NCBI GenBank assembly: GCA_029782145.1
Contig: JAKOVH010000023.1
Span: 1-64,000 of the forward strand
DNA: 64,000 nt
Direction: 5' to 3'
Origin: Actinomycetes bacterium
GTDB lineage: Bacteria; Actinomycetota; Acidimicrobiia; Acidimicrobiales; Acidimicrobilacustridaceae
This document shows positions 28,650-35,871 of the stretch, one piece after another; positions within the stretch are counted from its first letter, which is position 1; the number at the start of each line of letters is the position of its first letter. The notes under the pieces are model-generated. The model did no database searches, was not told the origin of the DNA, and was given only the letters and a program-made list of their open reading frames with translations. Made by a program: the position numbers and the translations under genes.

Positions 28650-29993
28650 ATGACGAGCAAGGTGGCTGAGATGACGAGGAAGCGAGCGATCGGGGTCTGG
28701 GCGCTCATCGTGGTGGCCTCGCTGCTGCTGGTCGGCACCGCCACCAGCGTGTGGGTGAAGCGCCAGGCCCTCGACACGGGCAACTGGGTCAGGGCGAGCG
28801 ACGAGGTCCTGGCCAACCCGGCGGTCCAGACCACGCTGGCCACCTACCTCGTCGACCAGCTCTACGCCAACGTCGACGTCGAGCAGGAGCTCGCCGACCA
28901 GCTGCCGGAGAACTGGCAGGGCATCGCCGGCCCCATCGCCGCCGGCCTGCGCCAGCCGGCCACCCTGGCTGTGCAGAAGCTGTTGGCGAGCGACCAGTTC
29001 AAGAAGGTCTGGCACCAGGCGAACGAGCTGGCCCACCAGAAGCTGGTGGCCGTCCTCGAGGACAAGGGCACGTACGTGTCGACCACCGGTGGCACCGTCA
29101 CGCTCGAGCTGGGGAAGCTCGTCAGCGACCTGGGCCGGCAGCTCGGCCTGCCCCAGGCGGCGCTCGACAAGATCCCGCCCGACGCCGGCAACATCGTGCT
29201 CGCCCAGAGCGACGAGCTGGCCAACGCCCAGCGGGCGGTGAAGGCCATCAGATGGATGGGCCTGGTGCTGGGCCTCGTGGTGATCGCCCTGTACGCGCTC
29301 GCCGTCTACCTCGCCAAGGGGGCCCGGCGACGCACCCTGCGCAACATCGGGTGGATGATCGCGCTGGTCGGCTTGCTGCTCGCCATCACCCGCCGCCTCA
29401 CGGGGAACTACGTCCTGTCGCTGCTGAGCGATCCGACGCTGCGCCCCGCGGCCAAGGCGGTGTACGCCATCGGCAGCCAGCTGCTCGTCACGCTGTCACG
29501 GGTCATCCTGACGTGGGGGCTGGTGTTCGTGGTGGGGTGCGTCGTGGCCGGCCCCAGCCGCTTCGCCCTCTGGGTGCGGCGCTCGGTCGCCCCGGTGCTC
29601 AACCAGAGGTGGTGGGAGGTCGCCATCGGCGCGTCCGTCGTCTACCTCCTGTTGCTGCTCTGGGCCCCCTTCGTCGCCCTGCAGCAGTGGGGGTCGGTCA
29701 TCGGGCTGGCGGTGGTGCTCGGTGTCGGCCTGTGGCTCCTGCGGCGCCAGACCCTGCGCGAGTTCCCCGACGCCGACCTGGGCGACACGGCCCGGGCGGC
29801 CAGGGAGCGGTTGGAGCAGGCGTGGACCAGCGTGTCGACCACGGTGCGGGGCGGGGCCGGTTCCCTGCGCCGGGGCGCCCCCGAGGGTGCCGTCGACCAC
29901 GCCGGCCAGCTCGAGCGGCTGGCCCGCCTGCACGACACCGGCGCGCTGAGCGACGCGGAGTTCCTGTCGGCCAAGGCGAAGCTGCTGGCCTGA
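28650..29993 (+). CDS. Multi-TM membrane protein with SHOCT domain
   Basis: A 447-aa integral membrane protein. One TM lies near the N-terminus (VWALIVVASLLLVGTATSVW), a ~200-residue extracytoplasmic region follows, then about four more TMs between ~205 and 360 (LVLGLVVIALYALAVYLA and others). A cytoplasmic tail ends in a SHOCT-type motif (LARLHDTGALSDAEFLSAKAKLL), a small helical pair thought to mediate oligomerisation. A second ATG at 28671 could also be used. No function is assigned; this architecture is common in actinobacteria. Confidence 0.8.
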   Translation: MTSKVAEMTRKRAIGVWALIVVASLLLVGTATSVWVKRQALDTGNWVRASDEVLANPAVQTTLATYLVDQLYANVDVEQELADQLPENWQGIAGPIAAGLRQPATLAVQKLLASDQFKKVWHQANELAHQKLVAVLEDKGTYVSTTGGTVTLELGKLVSDLGRQLGLPQAALDKIPPDAGNIVLAQSDELANAQRAVKAIRWMGLVLGLVVIALYALAVYLAKGARRRTLRNIGWMIALVGLLLAITRRLTGNYVLSLLSDPTLRPAAKAVYAIGSQLLVTLSRVILTWGLVFVVGCVVAGPSRFALWVRRSVAPVLNQRWWEVAIGASVVYLLLLLWAPFVALQQWGSVIGLAVVLGVGLWLLRRQTLREFPDADLGDTARAARERLEQAWTSVSTTVRGGAGSLRRGAPEGAVDHAGQLERLARLHDTGALSDAEFLSAKAKLLA

Positions 29994-30043
29994 CGGAGCG
30001 CCAGGGCCGCGCCTGCCGTCCTCTTGGCGGCGGGCCCGGGCGC

Positions 30044-30754
30044 CTACCAGAGCGTGCCGTTGTCGACCACCAGCTCGGCGCCGGTGGTGGAGCTCGCCGC
30101 GTCGGAGGCCAGGAACGCCAGCGCCTCGGCGATCTTCACCGGTGGCATGAACGAGTCGAGCACGCCCATCATGCGGCTGATGAGGTTCATGTCGACCTCG
30201 CCCTGCAGGTTGTCGAGGGCGTGGGCCGACATGGCGGTGTCGACCCCGCCGGGGCACACGCAGTTCACCCGGATGCCGTCGGCGGCCAGTTCGACGGCCA
30301 ACGACTTCATGAACAGGCGCAGGCCGCCCTTCGACGCGCAGTACGAGGAGTTGTAGGGCTGGCCCTGGATGCCGGAGATGGAGGCCACCGTCACCACGTT
30401 GCCCCGGCTGGCGCGCAGGTGGGGCAGAGCGGCCTGGGTGACGAGCATCGGCCCGGTGAGGTTCACCGCCAGGTGCCGGTTCCAGACCTCGAGGGTCATG
30501 TGCTCGAGCCGGGAGAAGACGTTGACGCCGGCGACGTTGGCGAGCACGTCGATGCCGCCCATCTCGGCGGCGGCGGTGTCGACGGCGGCCTGCACCGAGG
30601 CGGGGTCGGTGACGTCGCAGTGGTGCACCCCGTCGGCGTCGGCGACGTCGACGCCGTGGACCCGGGCGCCCTCCTCGCGGAAGAGCTGGGCGGTGGCCGC
30701 GCCGATGCCGTTGGCCGCGCCGGTGACGAAGATCCGCTTCCCCTGGAATCGCAT
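30044..30754 (-). CDS. Short-chain dehydrogenase/reductase
   Basis: A 236-aa classical SDR. The cofactor motif is TGAANGIG, NVAG follows at the expected place, the catalytic Ser is in VASISG and the Tyr/Lys pair is YCASK. The region after Asp in HGVDVADAD suggests NAD preference, because an acidic residue ends beta-2. It oxidises or reduces an alcohol or ketone of unknown identity. A TACCGT box 6 nt before the ATG suggests a leaderless mRNA. It converges with the membrane protein and diverges from the aldolase-like gene 59 bp away. Confidence 0.9.
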   Translation of the reverse strand: MRFQGKRIFVTGAANGIGAATAQLFREEGARVHGVDVADADGVHHCDVTDPASVQAAVDTAAAEMGGIDVLANVAGVNVFSRLEHMTLEVWNRHLAVNLTGPMLVTQAALPHLRASRGNVVTVASISGIQGQPYNSSYCASKGGLRLFMKSLAVELAADGIRVNCVCPGGVDTAMSAHALDNLQGEVDMNLISRMMGVLDSFMPPVKIAEALAFLASDAASSTTGAELVVDNGTLW

Positions 30755-30760
30755 GGCGGC

Positions 30761-30766
30761 ACGGTA
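30761..30766 (-). promoter_or_regulatory. -10 box for leaderless SDR mRNA
   Basis: Read on the minus strand, TACCGT lies 6 nt before the ATG at 30754 with no SD sequence. Confidence 0.5.
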
Positions 30767-30813
30767 GTGGCCGGGCCGGGGCCATGATGAGGCGAGACCG
30801 AAGGGGGACCGCC

Positions 30814-31557
30814 ATGGACTTCACACCCACCGCCGACAAGCTGCTGCCCGACCTCACCCCCCGCGAGGAGCTGGTGCTGCTGGCCCGCGCGCTGTGGCGG
30901 GAGGGTTACAACGACCACCTCGCCGGCCACATCACGATCCGCGAGGGCGACACGCTGCTGTGCAACCCGTGGCTGCTCACGTGGGACGAGCTGCGGCCCG
31001 AGCACGTCATACGCATCGACCTCGACGGCAACGTGCTCGAGGGCGACTGGCCCGCCCCGCTCGGCATCCCGCTGCACCTCGAGCTGCACAAGCTGCGCGA
31101 CGACGTCACCGTGAGCATGCACAGCCACCCCCTGTACGGCACGGTGTGGGCCGACATGGGGGAGATCCCGCCGGTGTACGACCAGAGCTCGGGGCTCGGA
31201 GGCGGCGGCGACCTGGTGCTCGTCGACGAGTACGGCGGTGGCGTCGACGTGGGCTCCGCGGCGCGTGACGCCGTGGTGGCCATGGGCGACGCCGAGCTGG
31301 CGCTGCTCGCCGGTCACGGCGTGTTCGTGCTCGGGTCCACCGTGCGGGCGGTGCACCAGCGCGCCGTGGCCCTCGAGCAGCGCTGCCAGCGGGCGTGGCA
31401 CATCCGGGTCGCCGGCGGCCGGGCCGAGTCGCCCGTGCCCGAGTGGTGGCTCGAGCGGGGGCGGCGCAGCGACGGCAACGGCTTCATCGGCTTCTGGGAG
31501 GCCATGGTGCGCGCCGAGCTGCGCGCCGACCCCACCCTCCTCGACGGCCCTGCCTGA
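30814..31557 (+). CDS. Class II aldolase/adducin-family protein
   Basis: A 247-aa protein of the class II aldolase fold, which uses a divalent metal held by histidines. HLAGHITIR gives the substrate/metal start, MHSHPLYG supplies two histidines and LLAGHGVFV the third. The family includes fuculose-phosphate aldolase, ribulose-phosphate epimerase and decarboxylase-type members; the substrate here is unknown. The ATG at 30814 follows AGGGGGACC and is preferred to 30784. It is divergent from the SDR gene. Confidence 0.85.
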   Translation: MDFTPTADKLLPDLTPREELVLLARALWREGYNDHLAGHITIREGDTLLCNPWLLTWDELRPEHVIRIDLDGNVLEGDWPAPLGIPLHLELHKLRDDVTVSMHSHPLYGTVWADMGEIPPVYDQSSGLGGGGDLVLVDEYGGGVDVGSAARDAVVAMGDAELALLAGHGVFVLGSTVRAVHQRAVALEQRCQRAWHIRVAGGRAESPVPEWWLERGRRSDGNGFIGFWEAMVRAELRADPTLLDGPA

Positions 31558-31587
31558 CCCGCGTCCCCTCCCACGAGCCGACCGCTT

Positions 31588-31643
31588 CTCGAACCTGTAC
31601 CCGTTTCTGTCCCCCTGGGGACAGAAACGGGTACAGGTTCGAG
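31588..31643. repeat. 56-bp near-perfect palindrome (27-nt arms)
   Basis: Left arm 31588-31614 and right arm 31617-31643 are perfectly complementary over 27 nt with only CT between them. The arms have unusual composition for this genome (CTGTACCCGTTTCTGTCCCC inside). It sits in the 114-bp convergent gap between the aldolase-like and GMC genes. The CTGTCCCC end resembles repeated extragenic palindromes spread by REP-associated tyrosine transposases, but no transposase is present. It would also end transcription from both sides. Confidence 0.85.
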
Positions 31644-31671
31644 GGGTGGGGGAGGATCGAGCGGGGGAGGG

Positions 31672-33771
31672 TCAGGGGCCGTCGAGCAGGTGGTCGAGGA
31701 GGCCCTCCTCGAGGTAGTCGGGGTAGGCGAAGGGCGGCACGGGTGCCGCCTCCTGCCCGTCGTAGTCGAGGGCGGCGCGCACCGTCGGCGAGAGGTAGTA
31801 CCCGCCGGCGACGCAGGTCCGCAGGGCGCGCGCGGCGTCGGGATCGGTGCCGTCGAGCTCGTCCAGGAGCGCCACGGCGGCCGCTCCCGGCGGCTCCGCG
31901 CACGGAGCAGGGGGCGGAACGGCGTCGAGGGCCCGGCCCAGCGGCACGCCCAGGTCGGGGCGCACGGCGAGCACCCTGTCGACGAGGGCGCCGGCGATGT
32001 CGAGCTCCGACGGCGCCGGACGGTCCGCGGTGCCCGGCACCAGCGCATCGGCCAGGGCGGCGAGCCGCGCCCGCTGCTCGGCGGTGAGGGTGCTGCGCTC
32101 GGTGCCCGACGAGGGCGCGGCGAGCGTCACCGGCCGGGTGGACGGCCTGCCCACGGCGGAAGATCGGGGTGGGGTCGGGGCACGACCGGCCCAGCGCCTG
32201 GTGGCCAGGAGGTGCTCGGCGGTGCGCAGGGCCAGCGCGGCGATGGTGCTGGTGGGGTTGGCCGACCCGGCCGTCACGAACACGCTGCCGTCGACCACGC
32301 CGAGGTTGGCCACGTCGTGGCACATGCCCCATCGGTCGACGACCGACGTCGTCGGGTCGTCGCCCATCCGGGCGGTGCCCATGAGGTGCCCGTTGGGCAG
32401 CCCGAGCGCCACCTCGACGTCGTGGGCCCCGGCCTCCTCCAGCGACTCGCGTGCCCGCTCGGCCATCCAGGCCATCATCCGGCGGCTGTTGTCGGAGAGG
32501 CGGTAGCGCACCGCGGCGCCGGGGAGCCCGTCGCTGTCGACGGCGTCGGACAGCACCACGCGGTTCGACTCTTCGGGAAGGTCCTCGCAGAGCACGGCCC
32601 ACTGCGCCGTGCGGCCGAGCCGGGCGAGGACGTTGGCGTGGTGGGCGTCGCCCCACACCCCCCGACCACCAGGGGCGAGCGCAGCCCGCAGGGGCCCGCC
32701 GGCCGAGCCCAGGCTCCACGTGGCGCCCCGCACGAAGCCCCGCTCCGACTGTGAGCCGGCGAACTGCAGCGACTGCAGCAGCGCCCCGTTCTGGGCCCGC
32801 CACCCGCGCAGGGGCTCGTCGAACCGGCCGGCGACGGTCGACAGCGGGTGCAGCATCAGACGCCGTCCGACCAGGCCCGAGGAGTTGGCCAGGCCGTCGG
32901 GACAGCGCGCGTCGGCGGAGGCGAGCAGCAGGCGAGCGGTGCCGACGGCGTTGGCCGCCAACAGCACCACGTCGGCCGTGTGGCGGTGCAGCGCGCCCGC
33001 CCGGTCGAGCCACTCGACACCCTGGGCCAGGCCGTCGGGCCCGAGCACGACGCGCACCACCCGGGCCCCGGTGACCAGCTCCCCGCCGGCTGCCGCGAAG
33101 GCCGGCCAGTGGGTCACGTCGGTCGAGCCCTTCGCCCCCTCGTTGCAGCCCTGCCCGCAGGTGCCGCGGCGCACGCAGACGTGACGGCCCGCGTAGGGCG
33201 CCGAGGCGATGGCATTGGTCGGCGGCCACCAGTGCCAGCCGAGGCGGTGCAGGGCGCGGGCGACCCGCAGGCCGACCGAGCCGAGCGGCAGGGGAGGCAG
33301 CGGCGGATCGGCGCCCGGCGGGTAGGCCGGGTTCCCGCCCAGGCCGGACACGCCGAACTGCCGGTCGGTGGCCTCGTAGAAGGGCTGCAGCTCGTCGTAG
33401 CCCAGCGGCCAGTCGTCGGCGACACCGTCGAGCGAGCGCACCCGGAAGTCGTCGGGCAGCATGCGGGGCCACTGGGCGTTGTACAGCACCGTGCCCCCGC
33501 CGACGCCGTTGAAGTTGAGCGCGCCGAGGTCGGAGGCGGTGACGTCGATCGGGTAGTCGGCCGGCGCCTGCCGCACCGCCGGCGACGGCGACCAGCGGCC
33601 GCCGGCCTGCAGCTCCCACGTGGGGTCGGTGCCGGGGTAGTCGGCCGGCTCCGTCCAGCCACCCTGCTCCAAGCAGACGACGCGGACCCCCGCCCGCGCC
33701 AGGCGCAGGGCCGCCACCGCACCACCGGCACCGGCGCCGACGACGAGGACGTCGGCGTGCTCCGACGCCAC
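31672..33771 (-). CDS. GMC oxidoreductase fused to gluconate dehydrogenase subunit 3-like domain
   Basis: A 699-aa protein. Residues 1-525 are a GMC-type FAD alcohol oxidoreductase with VVGAGAGGAVAALRLARAG, a Cys-rich patch (CVRRGTCGQGCNEGAKGS), and C-terminal GHLMGTARMGDDP and SANPTSTIAALALR. A Pro/Ser linker leads to ~565-699, a gluconate 2-dehydrogenase subunit 3-like helical domain (LTAEQRARLAALADALVPG). It probably oxidises a sterol, sugar or alcohol with a membrane or cytochrome acceptor. The GTG start is 1 bp after the stop of the upstream flavin-binding gene. Confidence 0.85.
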   Translation of the reverse strand: MASEHADVLVVGAGAGGAVAALRLARAGVRVVCLEQGGWTEPADYPGTDPTWELQAGGRWSPSPAVRQAPADYPIDVTASDLGALNFNGVGGGTVLYNAQWPRMLPDDFRVRSLDGVADDWPLGYDELQPFYEATDRQFGVSGLGGNPAYPPGADPPLPPLPLGSVGLRVARALHRLGWHWWPPTNAIASAPYAGRHVCVRRGTCGQGCNEGAKGSTDVTHWPAFAAAGGELVTGARVVRVVLGPDGLAQGVEWLDRAGALHRHTADVVLLAANAVGTARLLLASADARCPDGLANSSGLVGRRLMLHPLSTVAGRFDEPLRGWRAQNGALLQSLQFAGSQSERGFVRGATWSLGSAGGPLRAALAPGGRGVWGDAHHANVLARLGRTAQWAVLCEDLPEESNRVVLSDAVDSDGLPGAAVRYRLSDNSRRMMAWMAERARESLEEAGAHDVEVALGLPNGHLMGTARMGDDPTTSVVDRWGMCHDVANLGVVDGSVFVTAGSANPTSTIAALALRTAEHLLATRRWAGRAPTPPRSSAVGRPSTRPVTLAAPSSGTERSTLTAEQRARLAALADALVPGTADRPAPSELDIAGALVDRVLAVRPDLGVPLGRALDAVPPPAPCAEPPGAAAVALLDELDGTDPDAARALRTCVAGGYYLSPTVRAALDYDGQEAAPVPPFAYPDYLEEGLLDHLLDGP

Positions 33772-33772
33772 G

Positions 33773-34393
33773 TCAGTACAGGGTGGCCCGCAGCCGCTCG
33801 GGGTACGCGGCGTCGTAGGCCGCCGCGTCGGTCTCGCCGCCCGTCAGCGTCTCGAGCAGCTGGCCGGTGGTGGGCAGCGACGCTCGGGGCACCTGGGCCT
33901 CCGGGTCCCACAGGCCGGAACGCACCACCGCCTTGGAGCACTGGTGGTAGACCCGCTCGACCGTCACCACGATGACGCTGGTGGGGACCTTGCCGGCGTG
34001 GGTGAAGGTCTCGCGGAGCTCCTCGTCGGTGGTGACGACCGCGGTGCCGTTCACCCGGATGGTCTCGCCGATGCCGGGGATGAGGAACAGCAGGGCGACG
34101 CGCGGGTCGCGCACGATGTTGCGCAGGGTGTCGAGGCGGTTGTTGCCGCGCCGATCGGGCAGGGCGATGGTGTGGGGGTCGAGCACCCTCGCCACCGGCG
34201 CCGGGTCACCCCGCGGGGAGCAGTCGAGCCCCTCGGGGCCGGCCGTGGCGACCACCACGAACGGCGCCACGTCGAGGAACCGGCGGTGCCAGTCGGTGAC
34301 CTCGTCGACCTCCTTGGTGATCGAGCTGGCGAGGGGCTCGCCGTAGAGCTCGGCGAGCTGCTCCTCGGTCGTCACCACTCCGGACGCGTCCAC
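33773..34393 (-). CDS. Pyridoxamine 5'-phosphate oxidase-family flavin protein
   Basis: A 206-aa FMN-binding split-barrel protein of the MSMEG_1061-like type. It shows FVVVATAGPEGLDCSPRGDP and LPDRRGNNRLDTLRNIV, the typical phosphate- and flavin-contact regions. These proteins are often F420- or FMN-dependent reductases rather than true pyridoxamine oxidases. The GTG start at 34393 is 6 nt after TACCGT, and the stop is 1 bp before the GMC start. The pair is thus a coupled two-gene operon, and it may act in electron handling for the GMC enzyme. Confidence 0.85.
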   Translation of the reverse strand: MDASGVVTTEEQLAELYGEPLASSITKEVDEVTDWHRRFLDVAPFVVVATAGPEGLDCSPRGDPAPVARVLDPHTIALPDRRGNNRLDTLRNIVRDPRVALLFLIPGIGETIRVNGTAVVTTDEELRETFTHAGKVPTSVIVVTVERVYHQCSKAVVRSGLWDPEAQVPRASLPTTGQLLETLTGGETDAAAYDAAYPERLRATLY

Positions 34394-34399
34394 GCCGCC

Positions 34400-34405
34400 A
34401 CGGTA
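34400..34405 (-). promoter_or_regulatory. -10 box for leaderless flavin protein/GMC mRNA
   Basis: Minus-strand TACCGT lies 6 nt before the GTG at 34393. It also decides between possible starts of this gene. Confidence 0.5.
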
Positions 34406-34488
34406 CCGGCCGGGCCCACCCGGACGAGAACGCGTTCGCCGCGCCGGCCGGCGCGGCGGCCGGGATGGAGGCCCGGAGCCTCGTGGTC

Positions 34489-35058
34489 TCAGGGGCGGCG
34501 TCCGACCAGGTCGAGCAGCCGCTGCTGGAGCGGCGCGTCGTCGCCGAGCTCGCCGCTCGGCCCGCTGCCGAACACCCCGACCTGGCCGATCACGGGCCGC
34601 ATCGGCTCGAGGGCGTGCCAGATCGCCTCCACCACCCGGGGATCGAGCGCCTCGTCGCCGCCGGTGGCGCGGGCCAGGTCCCACGCGTGCACGCCGAGGT
34701 CGCCGATCCGGAAGCCCAGCAGCTGGGCGGCGGGGATGTCGCCGGCGGGGTGGTGCACCGTCGCCTCCAGCGCACCCGGTCGGCGGAACGCCTCCCGTTG
34801 GGCCGCCGCGCTCTGCTCGAAGCCGGCCATCGGATCCTCGCCGAGGGCGAAGCCGGCGACCGTGGCCATCACCTCGTCGAGGTCGGCTCCTCCGAGCATG
34901 GCCACCGCCATGTGGTTGCCGCCGACGACGTGGGTCACGAGCGCCTCGACGTCCCAGCCCTCGCAGGGGGTCGAGGCACCCCACGCGTCGGCGGGCACGG
35001 CGTGGAGCCGCCGCCGGAACTCGTCGGCGGCCAGGTCCAGGAGCTCGAGGTGATCCAT
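34489..35058 (-). CDS. TIGR03086-type DinB-like metal-binding protein
   Basis: A 189-aa four-helix protein of the mycothiol-dependent maleylpyruvate isomerase/DinB-like superfamily. It has TPCEGWDVEALVTHVVGGNH near the start and IGDLGVHAWDLARATG later. The spaced histidines are metal ligands in relatives, which act in thiol-dependent isomerisation or transfer. The real role is unknown. TACGCT 6 nt before the ATG suggests leaderless transcription. It diverges from the SnoaL-like gene 102 bp away. Confidence 0.82.
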   Translation of the reverse strand: MDHLELLDLAADEFRRRLHAVPADAWGASTPCEGWDVEALVTHVVGGNHMAVAMLGGADLDEVMATVAGFALGEDPMAGFEQSAAAQREAFRRPGALEATVHHPAGDIPAAQLLGFRIGDLGVHAWDLARATGGDEALDPRVVEAIWHALEPMRPVIGQVGVFGSGPSGELGDDAPLQQRLLDLVGRRP

Positions 35059-35064
35059 GCCGGC

Positions 35065-35070
35065 AGCGTA
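35065..35070 (-). promoter_or_regulatory. -10 box for leaderless TIGR03086 mRNA
   Basis: Minus-strand TACGCT lies 6 nt before the ATG at 35058. Confidence 0.45.
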
Positions 35071-35160
35071 GGCCGGGGGGCCGTGGGGTTTGCGGGGCCA
35101 CCTCGGCGGTCCCCAGACTGGGGCGCCGGTCGGGGGACCGGGCCAGCCAGGAGGGACGCG

Positions 35161-35706
35161 ATGGCGGTGATCGACCAGCGGGTGACGTGGGCGCAGGTGG
35201 AGGAGCGGCTCGCCCGCGAGACCGACCCGGTGCTGCGGCGCAACCTCGAGCTGCTGCTCCAGCACCAGCAGGCCGAGGCCGCCCTCGACATGGAGCGGCT
35301 GATGGCCACGGTCTCCGAGCGGGCCCACTACCACGTGTACTCCCAGCCCGACGGCTCGGCCGACCTCGTCGGCAAGCCCGCCGTGCAGGCCTTCTACGAG
35401 GCGTTCGCCGCCTCGGGCGCCCACAAGCTCCAGCTCGACACCGAGCGGCTGGTCGTCGACCGGCACTGCATCGTCACCGAGGGCACCATGCGCATGGCCT
35501 ACCCGGGCCGGGCGCTGGCGGCCCGTGGCATCGAGGTCGACGACATCGACGCCCTCTACCTCTACGAGTCCCGCATGTGCATCCTGTGGCCGGTCGGCGA
35601 GGACGGCCTGTTCGTCGGCGAGGACACCTACACCGCCACCGACGGCTTCGTCGGCATCGAGCACCGCAAGCTCGACCGCACCGACGTCCGGGCGATCGTC
35701 GAGTAG
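35161..35706 (+). CDS. SnoaL/NTF2-like domain protein
   Basis: A 181-aa protein with the cone-shaped NTF2-like fold: helices at the start (LLLQHQQAEAALDMERLM), then VSERAHYHVYSQPDG, VQAFYEAFAA and a beta-sheet with CIVTEGTMRM. Relatives include polyketide cyclases, isomerases and binding proteins. CAGGAGGG lies just before the ATG. A broken glyoxalase-like remnant follows 15 bp after the stop. No catalytic residues can be assigned with confidence. Confidence 0.75.
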   Translation: MAVIDQRVTWAQVEERLARETDPVLRRNLELLLQHQQAEAALDMERLMATVSERAHYHVYSQPDGSADLVGKPAVQAFYEAFAASGAHKLQLDTERLVVDRHCIVTEGTMRMAYPGRALAARGIEVDDIDALYLYESRMCILWPVGEDGLFVGEDTYTATDGFVGIEHRKLDRTDVRAIVE

Positions 35707-35721
35707 GAGAGGACGTCTCGG

Positions 35722-35831
35722 ATGGGCGTCGAGGGGCCGGTGGCCCGACCCGCCGCCGACGGCTCCTGGGGTCGTCGGTGTACTGCCGGGACCCCGACGG
35801 GAACCTGGTCGAGCTCCTGACGACCGACTGA
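35722..35831 (+). pseudogene. Truncated, frameshifted VOC/glyoxalase remnant
   Basis: Only the last ~36 residues of a glyoxalase/VOC-fold protein remain. One frame reads GVEGPVARPAADGSWG and the next frame continues SVYCRDPDGNLVELL to a TGA at 35831. The RDPDGNLVEL motif carries the last metal-binding Glu of VOC enzymes. One frameshift near 35772 separates the two parts, and no upstream part of the gene is present. It is a decayed tail left by deletion. Confidence 0.7.
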
Positions 35832-35871
35832 GCGGGCAGCGCCGAGGGCGGCCGTGGCAACCTTGCCGTCC

